From positions 1-64,000 of the forward strand of contig NZ_JARVKY010000023.1 in assembly GCF_029813785.1 (NCBI RefSeq): a stretch of DNA of 64,000 nt, given 5' to 3'. Source of the DNA: Streptomyces sp. DH41 (GTDB lineage Bacteria; Actinomycetota; Actinomycetes; Streptomycetales; Streptomycetaceae). This document shows positions 33,873-42,489 of the stretch, in pieces. The position numbers and the translations under genes were made by a program. Every line of letters begins with the position of its first letter. Position 1 is the first letter of the stretch. The notes beneath the pieces were generated by a model, which was not told where the DNA came from, ran no database searches, and saw nothing but the letters and a program-made list of their open reading frames with translations.

Positions 33873-34579
33873 GCCACCGGGTCCGGCTCGGCCTGGTCCG
33901 CATCGGACTGATCCGGCTCGGACTGATCCGGCTCGGGTTCCTCCGGTGGGGACCAGGGCCGGCCCGTCATCAGGTCGCCCAGGCCCGCCCAGGCGAAGTT
34001 CATCAGGGTCGCCGCCGCCTGCTTCGCGGTGACGCCCTCCGTGGCGCCCGCCCAGTCGGCGAGTGACTCGGCGGCGCCGACCAGCGCCTCGGCCAGTCCG
34101 GCGACCTCACCCGCGGGCAGGTGCGGGTCCCGGTGCGCGTCCCGCGCCGCCGCGGCGATCAGCTGCGTCACGAAGGCGACGATCTCCTCGCGCATCGACG
34201 CGACCTCGGCCGCGAACCGCTCTCCGTGGGTACGGGCATGGAGGTGCAGCACCCGCCAGGCGTCGGGGTTTCGCGCGGTGTGGGTGAAGAACGCCCGCAG
34301 CCCCGACCAGAGTTGCCCGTCGGGCGGCAGCCCCGGACGCACCCCGGCCCGGACCGCCTCGGTGAGGGCCCGGGCCTCGCGGCGGATGCAGGCGGAGAAG
34401 AGGTCGTCCTTCGAGTTCAGGTAGAGGTACACCAGCGGCTTGGAGACACCCGCCAGTTCGGCGATCTCGTCCATCGACGCCGCCATGTATCCGCGTCGAC
34501 CGAAGACGCTCACGGCGGCGTCCAGCATCTGCTGCTCACGGACCGCACGCGGCATCCGCTTGGTCTTCCCTGCACCCAT
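33857..34579 (-). CDS. TetR family transcriptional regulator
   Basis: The protein has 240 residues. The N-terminal HTH is clear (EQQMLDAAVSVFGRRGYMAASMDEIAELAGVSKPLVYLYLNSKDDLF). A ligand-binding domain follows. The last ~25 residues are acidic repeats (EPDQS x2, DADQAEPDP) produced by a 15-bp tandem duplication at 33905-33934. It is convergent with the htdX-like gene and, by context, is likely to control the fatty-acid genes and to bind the TTAC palindromes. Its inducer may be an acyl-CoA, which is inferred. Confidence 0.92.
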   Translation of the reverse strand: MGAGKTKRMPRAVREQQMLDAAVSVFGRRGYMAASMDEIAELAGVSKPLVYLYLNSKDDLFSACIRREARALTEAVRAGVRPGLPPDGQLWSGLRAFFTHTARNPDAWRVLHLHARTHGERFAAEVASMREEIVAFVTQLIAAAARDAHRDPHLPAGEVAGLAEALVGAAESLADWAGATEGVTAKQAAATLMNFAWAGLGDLMTGRPWSPPEEPEPDQSEPDQSDADQAEPDPVAQVAG

Positions 34580-34650
34580 GCGAATCAGCGTACGGTCCGT
34601 GCGGCGGTGATCCGGACGTCAGCGCGACGCCGGCACCCGGTGAACGTCGG

Positions 34651-35994
34651 TCAGACAGCGGCCGGAACCGCGTCCGACGTCTGCTTCTCCTTGTCCGACT
34701 CCTTGCCCGACTCCTTCTCGGGCTCCCGCTCCGGCTCGTCGATCGGCGAGCTGTGCGCCGCGTCGTAGGCCTTGTGGTCCAGCAGTCCCTCGCGGGCCGA
34801 GACGATGACCGGGACCAGCGCCTGTCCGGCCACGTTGGTCGCCGTGCGGATCATGTCCAGGATCGGGTCGATCGCCAGGAGCAGGCCGACGCCCTCCATG
34901 GGCAGGCCCAGGGTGGACAGGGTCAGGGTCAGCATGACCGTGGCGCCGGTGAGGCCGGCCGTGGCGGCGGAGCCGACCACCGAGACGAAGGCGATCAGCA
35001 GGTAGTCGCCGACGCCGAGGTCGATGCCGAAGATCTGCGCGACGAAGATCGCGGCGATCGCCGGGTAGATCGCGGCGCAGCCGTCCATCTTGGTCGTCGC
35101 GCCGAACGGCACGGCGAAGGACGCGTACTCCTTCGGCACGCCGAGGCGCTCGGTGACCTTCTGGGTCAGCGGCATGGTGCCGACGGAGGAGCGGGAGACG
35201 AAGGCCAGCTGGATCGCGGGCCAGGCGCCCTTGAAGAACTGCAGCGGGCTGACCTTGGCGACGGTGGCGAGCAGCAGCGGGTAGACCACGAACATCACGA
35301 TCGCGCAGCCGACGTAGATGTCGGCGGTGAAGGTGGCGTACTTGCCGATGAGGTCCCAGCCGTAGGTGGCGATGGCGTTGCCGATGAGGCCGACGGTGCC
35401 GAGCGGGGCGAGGCGGATGACCCACCACAGGGCCTTCTGGAGGAGTTCGAGGACGGACTCGCTCAGGTTCAGGATCGGCTGGGCCTTCTCGCCGAGCTGG
35501 AGGGCGGCGATACCGGCGACGGCGGCCATGAAGACGATCTGGAGCACGTTCAGCTCGGTGAACGGCGTGATCACGTCGGTCGGCACGATGCCGGTCAGGA
35601 AGTCGATCCAGGACCCGGTGTTCTCGGGCGCCGCGCCGTCGGCCGGGGTGAGGCCGGTGCCGGCGCCGGGGTTGGTGACCAGGCCGATGGTCAGGCCGAT
35701 GGCCACCGCGATCAGCGAGGTGATCATGAACCAGAGAAGGGTGCGGGACGCCAGGCGGGCCGCGTTGTTGACCTTCCGCAGGTTGGTGATCGACACCAGG
35801 ATCGCGAAGAAGACGAGCGGTGCGACGGCCAGCTTCAGCAGGCCGATGAAGGTGCCGCCGACCTTGTCGAGGGTGGTGACCAGCCAGGAGAGGTCCTGGC
35901 TGCGGGCCAGCCAGCCCAGCAGGACGCCGAGGACGAGACCGGCGAGTATCTGGGCCCAGAAGGGCACCTTGAAGTACTTCGTGAGGGAAGACAC
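34651..35994 (-). CDS. Dicarboxylate/amino-acid:cation symporter (DAACS family)
   Basis: The protein has 447 residues and eight or more membrane helices, of the GltP/DctA family. It starts at GTG 35994 after a GGAG site. The hairpin serine motif is VSRSSVGTMPLT. The transport-motif region reads TKMDGCAAIYPAIAAIF where most members have NMDGT or NMTGT, and the C-terminal part contains GLTGATVMLTLTLSTLG. The Glu/Lys-rich tail (EPEREPEKESGKESDKEK) is cytosolic. Substrate could be glutamate/aspartate or C4-dicarboxylate. Confidence 0.93.
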   Translation of the reverse strand: MSSLTKYFKVPFWAQILAGLVLGVLLGWLARSQDLSWLVTTLDKVGGTFIGLLKLAVAPLVFFAILVSITNLRKVNNAARLASRTLLWFMITSLIAVAIGLTIGLVTNPGAGTGLTPADGAAPENTGSWIDFLTGIVPTDVITPFTELNVLQIVFMAAVAGIAALQLGEKAQPILNLSESVLELLQKALWWVIRLAPLGTVGLIGNAIATYGWDLIGKYATFTADIYVGCAIVMFVVYPLLLATVAKVSPLQFFKGAWPAIQLAFVSRSSVGTMPLTQKVTERLGVPKEYASFAVPFGATTKMDGCAAIYPAIAAIFVAQIFGIDLGVGDYLLIAFVSVVGSAATAGLTGATVMLTLTLSTLGLPMEGVGLLLAIDPILDMIRTATNVAGQALVPVIVSAREGLLDHKAYDAAHSSPIDEPEREPEKESGKESDKEKQTSDAVPAAV

Positions 35995-36263
35995 GGACGG
36001 GCTCCGTAAGGGGGGACGGGACGCTGGACGGACGCGCGGGGCTGACGTGGAGAAACGACGGATTCGGGGGGAACGTCAGGGGCGACAGTTCGCGGACGCG
36101 CACCGACAGAGGTCCACGTGCAGGCGCGCCACGAGCGCGAGGCTCGGCGGCGTGTGGGGCGCGGCTGCGTGCTTCATGCACACGACTTTAACACCTGCGC
36201 TTTGAGTCCCCCAAAGCCTCACTTTGAGAGGCGAGAGGCGCCTATTGCCCGTAAAACGCAGAT

Positions 36264-36298
36264 CGCCCCGGTTTCCTGTGCAGGGGGAAACCGGGGCG
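36264..36298 (-). terminator. Terminator after the DUF4229 gene
   Basis: A perfect 13-bp stem, CGCCCCGGTTTCC (36264-36276) with 36286-36298, closes a 9-base loop. It lies 20 bp past the DUF4229 stop. In the rest of the gap to the symporter start I see only short repeats of CTTTGAG near 36200-36230. Confidence 0.88.
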
Positions 36299-36317
36299 TG
36301 CGTGTGCGTGACGTTCG

Positions 36318-36617
36318 TTACGAGGTCTGGCCCTGCGCCCGCGCCGCGTCGTCGGCGGTGTCTTCCTGGCCGCGGTTGGCCTCGAGGTTGGCCTTCATCC
36401 GCTCCACGCGGCCGACGACCTGGACCGAGGCCCGGTCCCGTTCCTTGCGGAGCGCGACGTAGCTGATGGGGGCCGAGAGCAGCAGGGAGAGCAGGAGGAT
36501 CCAGATGCCGTTGGAGTCGCCGAGACCGCGCGGGAACACGCCGGCGTAGACGAGCCCCCAGACGGCCACGAGGCAGCCCACGAAGATCCCGAGGCGCATC
36601 AGCGTGTAGCGGAGCAT
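36318..36617 (-). CDS. DUF4229 small membrane protein
   Basis: The protein has 99 residues from ATG 36617 (MLRYTLMRLGIFVGCLVAVWG). It has two membrane helices and a charged C-terminal tail (ALRKERDRASVQVVGRVERMKANLEAN ...), the layout of DUF4229, a conserved actinobacterial membrane family without an assigned role. A GTG at 36644 would add nine residues. A terminator follows. Confidence 0.88.
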   Translation of the reverse strand: MLRYTLMRLGIFVGCLVAVWGLVYAGVFPRGLGDSNGIWILLLSLLLSAPISYVALRKERDRASVQVVGRVERMKANLEANRGQEDTADDAARAQGQTS

Positions 36618-36748
36618 CTCAATCCACTCTTCCGTTTCTGGCACAAAGAGGCACTGTCCAGTGAAACATGCCGGGCTGCCGGTCCCGCACGCGGGTCGGA
36701 CGTCCTGCGGACGGGTCCCTGCGGACGGGTCCTGCGGGCGGGCCGGAC

Positions 36749-37273
36749 TCAGGCCAGTGGCAGCAGCATGAAGACGTCGTCGCGGTCGTCGCCCGGCGCC
36801 ACCCGGATCGCGCCGGGCACCCGGCCGACCTCCTTGTAGCCGCAGGACTCGTAGAACCGCTCCAGGCCGAGGCCGCCCCGGCAGGTGAGCCGGATCGCCT
36901 CGACGCCGCCGACGGTGCGGGCCGCGTCCGCGGCGGCGGCCATCAGGTCCCGGCCGTAGCCCCGGCCCTGGTGGCGGGGGTGGACCATCACCGTGTAGAG
37001 CCACAGCCAGTGGGCCATCAGCCGGTGCGTGTTGAGGGCGAGGAACGCGGTGGCGGCCACCCGCCCCTCCTCGTCGTGGCCGACGAGCAGGCGGATACGG
37101 CCCTCGGCCATCCCCACCATGTGCTTGACCAGCTCGGGGCGGATGTCCTCCCGCGTCACGGGGGGTACGAAGCCCACGGAGCCGCCCGCGTTGGAGACGT
37201 CGGTCCACAGGTCGAGTACGCCGTCGCGCAGGTCGGGGGTGACGGGCGGATCGAAGGCAAAAGTAAGGGACAC
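36749..37273 (-). CDS. GNAT family N-acetyltransferase
   Basis: The protein has 174 residues from GTG 37273. The central acetyl-CoA motif is MVHPRHQGRGYGRDLMAAAADAARTVGG, followed by the GLERFYESCGYKEVGRVPGAIRV segment typical of GNATs. It begins VSLTFAFDPPVTPDLRD. Substrate unknown. The gene precedes the DUF4229 gene on the same strand. Confidence 0.9.
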   Translation of the reverse strand: MSLTFAFDPPVTPDLRDGVLDLWTDVSNAGGSVGFVPPVTREDIRPELVKHMVGMAEGRIRLLVGHDEEGRVAATAFLALNTHRLMAHWLWLYTVMVHPRHQGRGYGRDLMAAAADAARTVGGVEAIRLTCRGGLGLERFYESCGYKEVGRVPGAIRVAPGDDRDDVFMLLPLA

Positions 37274-37311
37274 AAGCCCATCTTAACCATTACGAGAGTG
37301 TTGTGCCGCCC

Positions 37312-37971
37312 TTACGCGAGTGCTTGTGCCGCCACCCGCAGATCCGAGACCAGACCCCGGTACGCGCCGTCCCGGTCCTCGGTGGGCGCCCGCAGTACCG
37401 CCGACGGGTGCACGGTCGGCACCAGCCGTTCCGGGTGACCGTGGATCTCTTCCTCCAGCACCGTGCCGCGCACCTGTGTGACGCGGAAGGAGGAGCCGAG
37501 CAGCGCCTTGCCGGCCGTGGCGCCGAGCACGACGATCAGTTCGGGTTCCACGCGGGCCAGCTCGGCGGCCAGCCAGGGGCCGCAGGCGGTCATCTCGCGC
37601 AGGGTGGGCGCCTTGTGGATCCGGCGCTTGCGGGGCTCGGCCCGCGTGAACTTGAAGTGCTTGACGGCGTTGGTGACGTACGCGTCCGCCGGGTCGATGC
37701 CGGCTTCCGCCAGCGCGCGGTCGAGGAGTTTCCCGGCGGGCCCGACGAAGGGTTCGCCCTGCCGGTCCTCCTGGTCGCCGGGCTGCTCGCCGACCAGCAT
37801 CACGCGGGCGTCCGCCGTTCCGGCGCCGAACACGGTCCGGGTGGCGTCCCTGTGCAGCGGACAGCCCCGGCAGTCGGCGGCGGCCTTGCGCAGGGCGGGC
37901 AGGCCGCCGCGCGCGGGGACGAAGGGTTCTGCGGTGTAGCGGTCCTCTGGGGCGGTCGTCCGTGGGTTCAC
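37312..37971 (-). CDS. udgX: UdgX-type uracil-DNA glycosylase (cross-linking)
   Basis: The protein has 219 residues and belongs to the Fe-S-containing family-4-like uracil-DNA glycosylases. Motif A is GEQPGDQEDRQGEPFVGPAGK. The UdgX-specific loop KRRIH lies in EPRKRRIHKAPTLREM, where the His makes a covalent bond to DNA after uracil removal. Cysteines CRGCPLH and MTACGPW supply cluster ligands, and motif B is HPSAVLRAP. Family-4 enzymes lack the KRRIH loop, so the assignment is specific. It lies close to mqnE, perhaps just co-oriented. Confidence 0.93.
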   Translation of the reverse strand: MNPRTTAPEDRYTAEPFVPARGGLPALRKAAADCRGCPLHRDATRTVFGAGTADARVMLVGEQPGDQEDRQGEPFVGPAGKLLDRALAEAGIDPADAYVTNAVKHFKFTRAEPRKRRIHKAPTLREMTACGPWLAAELARVEPELIVVLGATAGKALLGSSFRVTQVRGTVLEEEIHGHPERLVPTVHPSAVLRAPTEDRDGAYRGLVSDLRVAAQALA

Positions 37972-38027
37972 GGCTACCGGGTACCCCGCTTCTCACCGAC
38001 CGAGTCGGGTGGTGAGTGGGCGAGGAG

Positions 38028-38058
38028 GGCCCTCCAGGGGGCGGAACCCTGGAGGGCC
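38028..38058 (-). terminator. Terminator after mqnE
   Basis: A 12-bp perfect stem, GGCCCTCCAGGG (38028-38039) with 38047-38058, has a 7-base loop. It lies just past the mqnE stop at 38075 and before the udgX start. Confidence 0.75.
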
Positions 38059-38074
38059 TTAGGGCTGAGGCCCT

Positions 38075-39238
38075 TCACACCCGCATCGGCTGCGGCGAGT
38101 CCCTGCGTGCCGCGTCGGGGCCCTCGAACTCCCGGAGGATCTCGTACCGCGTGTTGCGCTCGACCGGCCGGAAACCGGCGTCGCGGATCAGGTCCAGCAG
38201 ATCGTCGCGGGTCAGTTTGTTCGGCGTGCCGAAGTCGTCCGCGTCGTGCGTGATCTTGTACTCGACCACCGAGCCGTCCATGTCGTCGGCGCCGTGCTGA
38301 AGGGCCAGCTGGGCGGTCTGCACGCCGTGCATGACCCAGAAGACCTTGACGTGCGGGACGTTGTCGAACAGCAGCCGCGACACCGCGAAGGTCTTCAGCG
38401 CCTCGGCGCCGGTCGCCATCTGGGTGCGGGCCTGGAGCCGGTTGCGGACCTTGCCGTCCTTCATGTCCACGAAGTCGTGCTGGTAGCGCAGCGGGATGAA
38501 GACCTGGAAGCCGTTCGTCTCGTCCTGGAGCTCGCGCAGGCGCAGCACGTGGTCCACGCGGTGGCGCGGCTCCTCGATGTGGCCGTAGAGCATGGTGCAC
38601 GGGGTCTTCAGACCCTTCTCGTGCGCCAGGCGGTGGATGCGCGACCAGTCCTCCCAGTGGGTGCGGTGGTCGACGATGTGCTGCCGCACCTCCCAGTCGA
38701 AGATCTCGGCGCCGCCGCCGGTCAGGGACTCCAGACCGGCGTCGATCAGCTCGTCGAGGATGTCGGAGGCGGACATCCCGGAGATGGTCTCGAAGTGGTG
38801 GATCTCGGTGGCCGTGAACGCCTTCAGCGAGACGTCGGGCAGCGCGGCCTTCAGTTCCCGCAGCGAGCGCGGGTAGTAGCGCCACGGCAGGTTCGGGTGC
38901 AGGCCGTTGACGATGTGCAGCTCGGTGAGGTTCTCGCCCTCCATCGCCTTGGCGAGCTTCACCGCCTCCTCGATGCGCATCGTGTACGCGTCCTTCTCCC
39001 CCGGCTTGCGCTGGAAGGAGCAGTACGCGCAGGAGGCCGTACACACGTTGGTCATGTTGAGGTGGCGGTTGACGTTGAAGTGGACGACGTCGCCGTTCTT
39101 CCGCGTCCGCACCTCGTGCGCGAGGCCGCCGAGCCAGGCCAGGTCGTCCGACTCGTACAGCGCGATGCCGTCCTCGCGGGTCAGCCGCTCCCCGGAGCGG
39201 ACCTTCTGCTCCAGCTCCCGCTTGAGCCCGGCGTCCAT
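38075..39238 (-). CDS. mqnE: Aminofutalosine synthase (radical SAM)
   Basis: The protein has 387 residues from ATG 39238, behind an AAAGAGGT site. It joins 3-enolpyruvylbenzoate to SAM-derived adenosine to make aminofutalosine. The 4Fe-4S motif is CTASCAYCSFQ after NRHLNMTNV. Family segments include HIVNGLHPNLPWRYYPRSLRELKA, SLTGGGAEIFDWEVRQHI and YGHIEEPRHRVDHVLRLRELQDE. It pairs functionally with mqnA, mqnC and mqnG in the window. Confidence 0.95.
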   Translation of the reverse strand: MDAGLKRELEQKVRSGERLTREDGIALYESDDLAWLGGLAHEVRTRKNGDVVHFNVNRHLNMTNVCTASCAYCSFQRKPGEKDAYTMRIEEAVKLAKAMEGENLTELHIVNGLHPNLPWRYYPRSLRELKAALPDVSLKAFTATEIHHFETISGMSASDILDELIDAGLESLTGGGAEIFDWEVRQHIVDHRTHWEDWSRIHRLAHEKGLKTPCTMLYGHIEEPRHRVDHVLRLRELQDETNGFQVFIPLRYQHDFVDMKDGKVRNRLQARTQMATGAEALKTFAVSRLLFDNVPHVKVFWVMHGVQTAQLALQHGADDMDGSVVEYKITHDADDFGTPNKLTRDDLLDLIRDAGFRPVERNTRYEILREFEGPDAARRDSPQPMRV

Positions 39239-39282
39239 GCGATACCTCTTTCTGAGACTGACTCGTCAACCGTACGCCCCTG

Positions 39283-39741
39283 CTACTGGACCTCTTCCGG
39301 CAGCTCGCCCACCCGGTTCTCCCACTTGGTGGAGAGCACGATGGTGGTGCGGGTCCTGGACACGCCCTTCGTGCCCGACAGCCGGCGGATGATGCTCTCC
39401 AGGCCGTCCACGTCGGCCGCGCGCACCTTGAGCATGTAGGAGTCGTCGCCGGCGATGAACCAGCAGTCCTCGATCTCCCGCAGCTCCTTGAGCCGCTGCG
39501 CCACGTCCTCGTGGTCGGCGGCGTCGGAGAGGGAGACGCCGATCAGGGCCGTGACGCCGAGGCCGAGCGAGGCGGCGTCCACGGTGGCCCGGTAACCGGT
39601 GATGACGCCGGCCGCCTCCAGCCGGTTGATGCGGTCGGTGACGCTGGGTCCCGACAGTCCGACGAGGCGCCCCAACTCCGCGTACGAGGCCCGGCCGTTC
39701 TCCCTCAGGGCCTGGATGAGCTGCCTGTCCACCGCGTCCAT
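39283..39741 (-). CDS. Lrp/AsnC family transcriptional regulator
   Basis: The protein has 152 residues from ATG 39741 (MDAVDRQLIQALRENGRASYAELG), preferred because GGAAGG lies 9 nt upstream. An N-terminal HTH (RLVGLSGPSVTDRINRLEAAGVI) is followed by a RAM ligand domain (CWFIAGDDSYMLKVRAADVDGLESIIRRLSGTKGVSRTRTTIVLST). It usually senses amino acids. It lies 44 bp upstream of the mqnE start on the same strand, so it may be transcribed with mqnE. Confidence 0.94.
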   Translation of the reverse strand: MDAVDRQLIQALRENGRASYAELGRLVGLSGPSVTDRINRLEAAGVITGYRATVDAASLGLGVTALIGVSLSDAADHEDVAQRLKELREIEDCWFIAGDDSYMLKVRAADVDGLESIIRRLSGTKGVSRTRTTIVLSTKWENRVGELPEEVQ

Positions 39742-39856
39742 GCGATCGAAGCCTTCCACTGAAGAGTTCTGAAGATGTGGGTAACAAACGTGTGGGGGGA
39801 GGTGGTGCGGTTCTCGGGTGTTGTTCGGTGATCCGCGGCTGGTGCCCGGATGGTGC

Positions 39857-40546
39857 TCAGCCGGTGGCGCGTGCCCCGCCGAGGTCACCGCGCCAGCGGC
39901 GGTAGAGGTCGTGCCCGACGTCCGCCGCGTCGAGTACGCGCCCGGCGACGAAGTCCACCAGGTCCTGGATGTGCGTCGCCCCCGCGTAGAAGGCCGGCGA
40001 GGCGGGCACCACGGTCGCGCCCGCGTCGTCCAGTGTCACCAGGTGCCGCAGCGTCCGGCCGTCCAGCGGGGTCTCCCGTACGGCCACGACCAGCTTGCGA
40101 CGCTCCTTCAGGGTCACGCTCGCGGACCGCTGCAGCAGGTCCTTCGACAGCCCGAGCGCGACGCCCGCGACGCAGGCCGTCGACGCGGGCACGATCAGCA
40201 TGCCCTTGACGGGGTACGACCCCGAGGACGGCCCGGCCGCGAGGTCGCCCGCGCTCCAGTACCGCACCCGGTCGCCGGTGAGGTCGACGTCGAAGGTGTC
40301 CGGCTTGCCGTCGGCGCCGCGGGCCAGCCACTCCCGCAGGTCTTGCTGCCAGTGGGCGTCCCGGAAGGAGATGCCGGTCTCGTCGAGCAGGGTGAGCCGC
40401 GAGGCCCGGCTGACCACCAGGTCGACGCTTTCACCGGCGTCGAGCAGCGCGCGCAGCACCGAGGCGGCATACGGGGTGCCGGAAGCGCCGGACACCCCCA
40501 CGATCCAAGGCTTGCGCGGCGTCTTTCCTGGCTTGACTGGGTTCAC
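39857..40546 (-). CDS. mqnM: UbiX-type flavin prenyltransferase
   Basis: The protein has 229 residues from GTG 40546 (VNPVKPGKTPRKPWIVGVSGASG). It has the UbiX FMN-binding start VGVSGASGTPYAASVLRALL, then VVSRASRLTLLDE, LIVPASTACVAGVALG and the conserved KERRKLVVAVRETPL. It prenylates FMN to make the cofactor of UbiD-type decarboxylases. Here it would serve the UbiD-like enzyme at 43739 in the later futalosine pathway, an assignment made by context. The start has no strong Shine-Dalgarno and may be GTG 40588. Confidence 0.9.
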   Translation of the reverse strand: MNPVKPGKTPRKPWIVGVSGASGTPYAASVLRALLDAGESVDLVVSRASRLTLLDETGISFRDAHWQQDLREWLARGADGKPDTFDVDLTGDRVRYWSAGDLAAGPSSGSYPVKGMLIVPASTACVAGVALGLSKDLLQRSASVTLKERRKLVVAVRETPLDGRTLRHLVTLDDAGATVVPASPAFYAGATHIQDLVDFVAGRVLDAADVGHDLYRRWRGDLGGARATG

Positions 40547-40654
40547 GGCACCGAGCCTATCCGGCGTCGCGGAGTGTGAACCCGCCAAGGGTGCCCGGCC
40601 GTACCGGACCGGGTTGCCCGCTGTGCCTTCCGCCGTTCCGAGACGGGTCCGGGG

Positions 40655-41656
40655 TCAGGTGCCGAAGCACTGCTCCGGCCCACCGTCCACGGGCAGCAGG
40701 CAGGCCTGCGCCGCCGTCGGTTCGCCACCGGTCATCAGGGTGTAGACGTAGCCCTCGGCGTCGTGCCGGTCCCGGATCACCGCGTGCCGGGTGGGACGGC
40801 CCGGGACCCTCAGCTCGATCCGGTCCCCGACCCGGCCCAGCCAGACCCGCGCCCAGAACGCGTCACAGTGCTCACTGTGCCGGATCTCCATGCGGGCCCC
40901 GCCGGAAAGACTCGCCTGCGCCACGGCGCCGAACGCGGAGCCCGGCTCGGTACAGCCCTGGGACTCGGAGTCCTCCCCGTCGCACGCCGTGCCCCGGCAG
41001 CCGGGCGGTGCCGGAGCCGGCTCGGCGGGCCCCCGGACCAGCGGGACGGCGGTGAGTACGACGGCGGACAGCAGGGCGGAGAGCCCGACCGGCCACCAGC
41101 GCTTCCCGATCCGGCGCCAGTGGTGCCAGTGGCGCCATCGGCGGGGCGCCACCGCGCCCGGCTCCGGGGCCGTCGACGAGCCGGCCCCGGAGCGCTCTGG
41201 TGCCCGCGCAGTCCGTGTGGCCCCCGTCGCAGGCATCGCAGGCATCGCAGGCATCAGGGGAGTGGGGGGAGTCGGAAGCGTCAGGGGTGTCGGGGGTGCC
41301 GGGGGTGTCAGGGGCGTACGGTCCGTGTCCTCGTCGGCCGCCCGCTGCGGTGGGCGGCGCGTCTCTGGCGCGTCGGTGCCCGGTTCGGCCCCGTCACCGC
41401 CCCGCTGCCTGCCGCTGCACTCGGTCTCGGCCACCTCCCACAGGGCCATCAGGTGCGCGGGCGGCTCGTCGGCGAGGGCACAGAACTCGGCGACCGTTTC
41501 GCGTGGCGGCAGATTGCGCCCGGTGAGATAGCGGTGCCAGGCCGACTTGCTGGCCGAGGTCCGGTCGGCCAGCGCCCCCAGGCTGAGCCCGGTCCGCTTC
41601 TTCAGCGCCACCAACTCCGCCGCGAGCCCGGCCAACTCCGTACGCCGCCCGCTCAT
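40655..41656 (-). CDS. XRE-HTH membrane protein with DUF2690 domain
   Basis: The protein has 333 residues. The N-terminal HTH (LVALKKRTGLSLGALADRTSASKSAWHRYLTGRNLPP) is followed by a Pro/Thr/Leu-rich linker with TPLT/LPTPPTP repeats, one membrane helix (WWPVGLSALLSAVVLTAVPLV) and an extracytoplasmic DUF2690 domain with paired cysteines (CRGTACDGEDSESQGC). It ends CLLPVDGGPEQCFGT. It looks like a membrane-tethered regulator that senses something outside. Its start overlaps the end of the next gene by 4 bp. Confidence 0.88.
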   Translation of the reverse strand: MSGRRTELAGLAAELVALKKRTGLSLGALADRTSASKSAWHRYLTGRNLPPRETVAEFCALADEPPAHLMALWEVAETECSGRQRGGDGAEPGTDAPETRRPPQRAADEDTDRTPLTPPAPPTPLTLPTPPTPLMPAMPAMPATGATRTARAPERSGAGSSTAPEPGAVAPRRWRHWHHWRRIGKRWWPVGLSALLSAVVLTAVPLVRGPAEPAPAPPGCRGTACDGEDSESQGCTEPGSAFGAVAQASLSGGARMEIRHSEHCDAFWARVWLGRVGDRIELRVPGRPTRHAVIRDRHDAEGYVYTLMTGGEPTAAQACLLPVDGGPEQCFGT

Positions 41657-42489
41657 CGGCGCAGCACCTCCCAGGTGTGCTCACCGATGATCCCGTCGAC
41701 CACCAGACCGCCGCGGTCCTCCTGGAAACGCTTGACGGCACGTTCCGTCATCGCGTCGTAGGCGCCGTCGACCTCGGCCACCGGGTAGCCGTGGTACTCC
41801 AGCAGGCACTGGGCCTCCACCACGTCCCAGCTGATCACCAACTGGTGCAGGTAGGTCCGCCGGGTGTCGCTGTAACCGGCGGTGAGCGAGGCGCCCTTCC
41901 GTTCCACCGGGCAGTCGTAGGTGGTGCCGGGCTCGAAGACGAAGTCGTCCGGCCGTTCCCGGTGGCTCGTCCCGCCGCGGTCCCAGGTCGCGGCGACGGT
42001 GACGGCCGTACTGGCCAGGATCAGAAGCGATATCAGGTAGGGCGCCCGGCGCCGGGCCCACGCCCCAGGCCCTCTCCCGCCCTGCCGGACCGCCCCGTCC
42101 TGCCGGACCGCCCCGTCTGCCGGAGCCGGGCCGTCTGCCGGAGCCGGGCCGTCGGCGGGCACTGCCCCGTCGGCCTCGTCCCGGCCCGGTGCGGTCGGTA
42201 AGGAGGCACTCGGTGGAGGAGCACGGAGCCAGTCACCGGCCGCGAGGCCGTGCAGCGCGCACATCCGCTCGCCGTCCTCGCCCGCCAGCGCGGCCAGCTC
42301 CGCGACCGCCTCGCGTGGCGGGAGCTTCTTGCCGTTGAGGTACCGCTCCCAGGACGACCTGCTGTACCGGGTGCGCCGCTCCAGCGCGGCCAGACTCATC
42401 CCGGTGCGGTCCTTCAGCTCCCGAAGCGCGGTCACCAGGCGCCGGGCGGGCGGGCTGAGTTCTTCGGGCAGAGATCTCCACGGCGCCAT
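41653..42489 (-). CDS. XRE-HTH membrane protein with peptidoglycan-binding domain
   Basis: The protein has 278 residues from ATG 42489 (MAPWRSLPEELSPPARRL). Its HTH (LKDRTGMSLAALERRTRYSRSSWERYLNGKKLPP) is similar to that of the downstream gene. A linker of PADGP/PADGA-type repeats and a membrane helix (APYLISLLILASTAVTVAAT) lead to a C-terminal PG_binding_1-like domain (AEVDGAYDAMTERAVKRFQEDRGGLVVDGIIGEHTWEVL). So both ends are tied to the cell wall. The sequence just upstream of ATG 42489 is anti-Shine-Dalgarno, so the true start may be the ATG at 42651 or the mRNA may be leaderless. Confidence 0.8.
   Translation of the reverse strand: MAPWRSLPEELSPPARRLVTALRELKDRTGMSLAALERRTRYSRSSWERYLNGKKLPPREAVAELAALAGEDGERMCALHGLAAGDWLRAPPPSASLPTAPGRDEADGAVPADGPAPADGPAPADGAVRQDGAVRQGGRGPGAWARRRAPYLISLLILASTAVTVAATWDRGGTSHRERPDDFVFEPGTTYDCPVERKGASLTAGYSDTRRTYLHQLVISWDVVEAQCLLEYHGYPVAEVDGAYDAMTERAVKRFQEDRGGLVVDGIIGEHTWEVLRR

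Noticed and set aside
38075..39238. mqnE being a second copy of mqnC
   Set aside because: Both are radical SAM proteins of the same superfamily, but the motifs and flanking segments are clearly different and fit aminofutalosine synthase.
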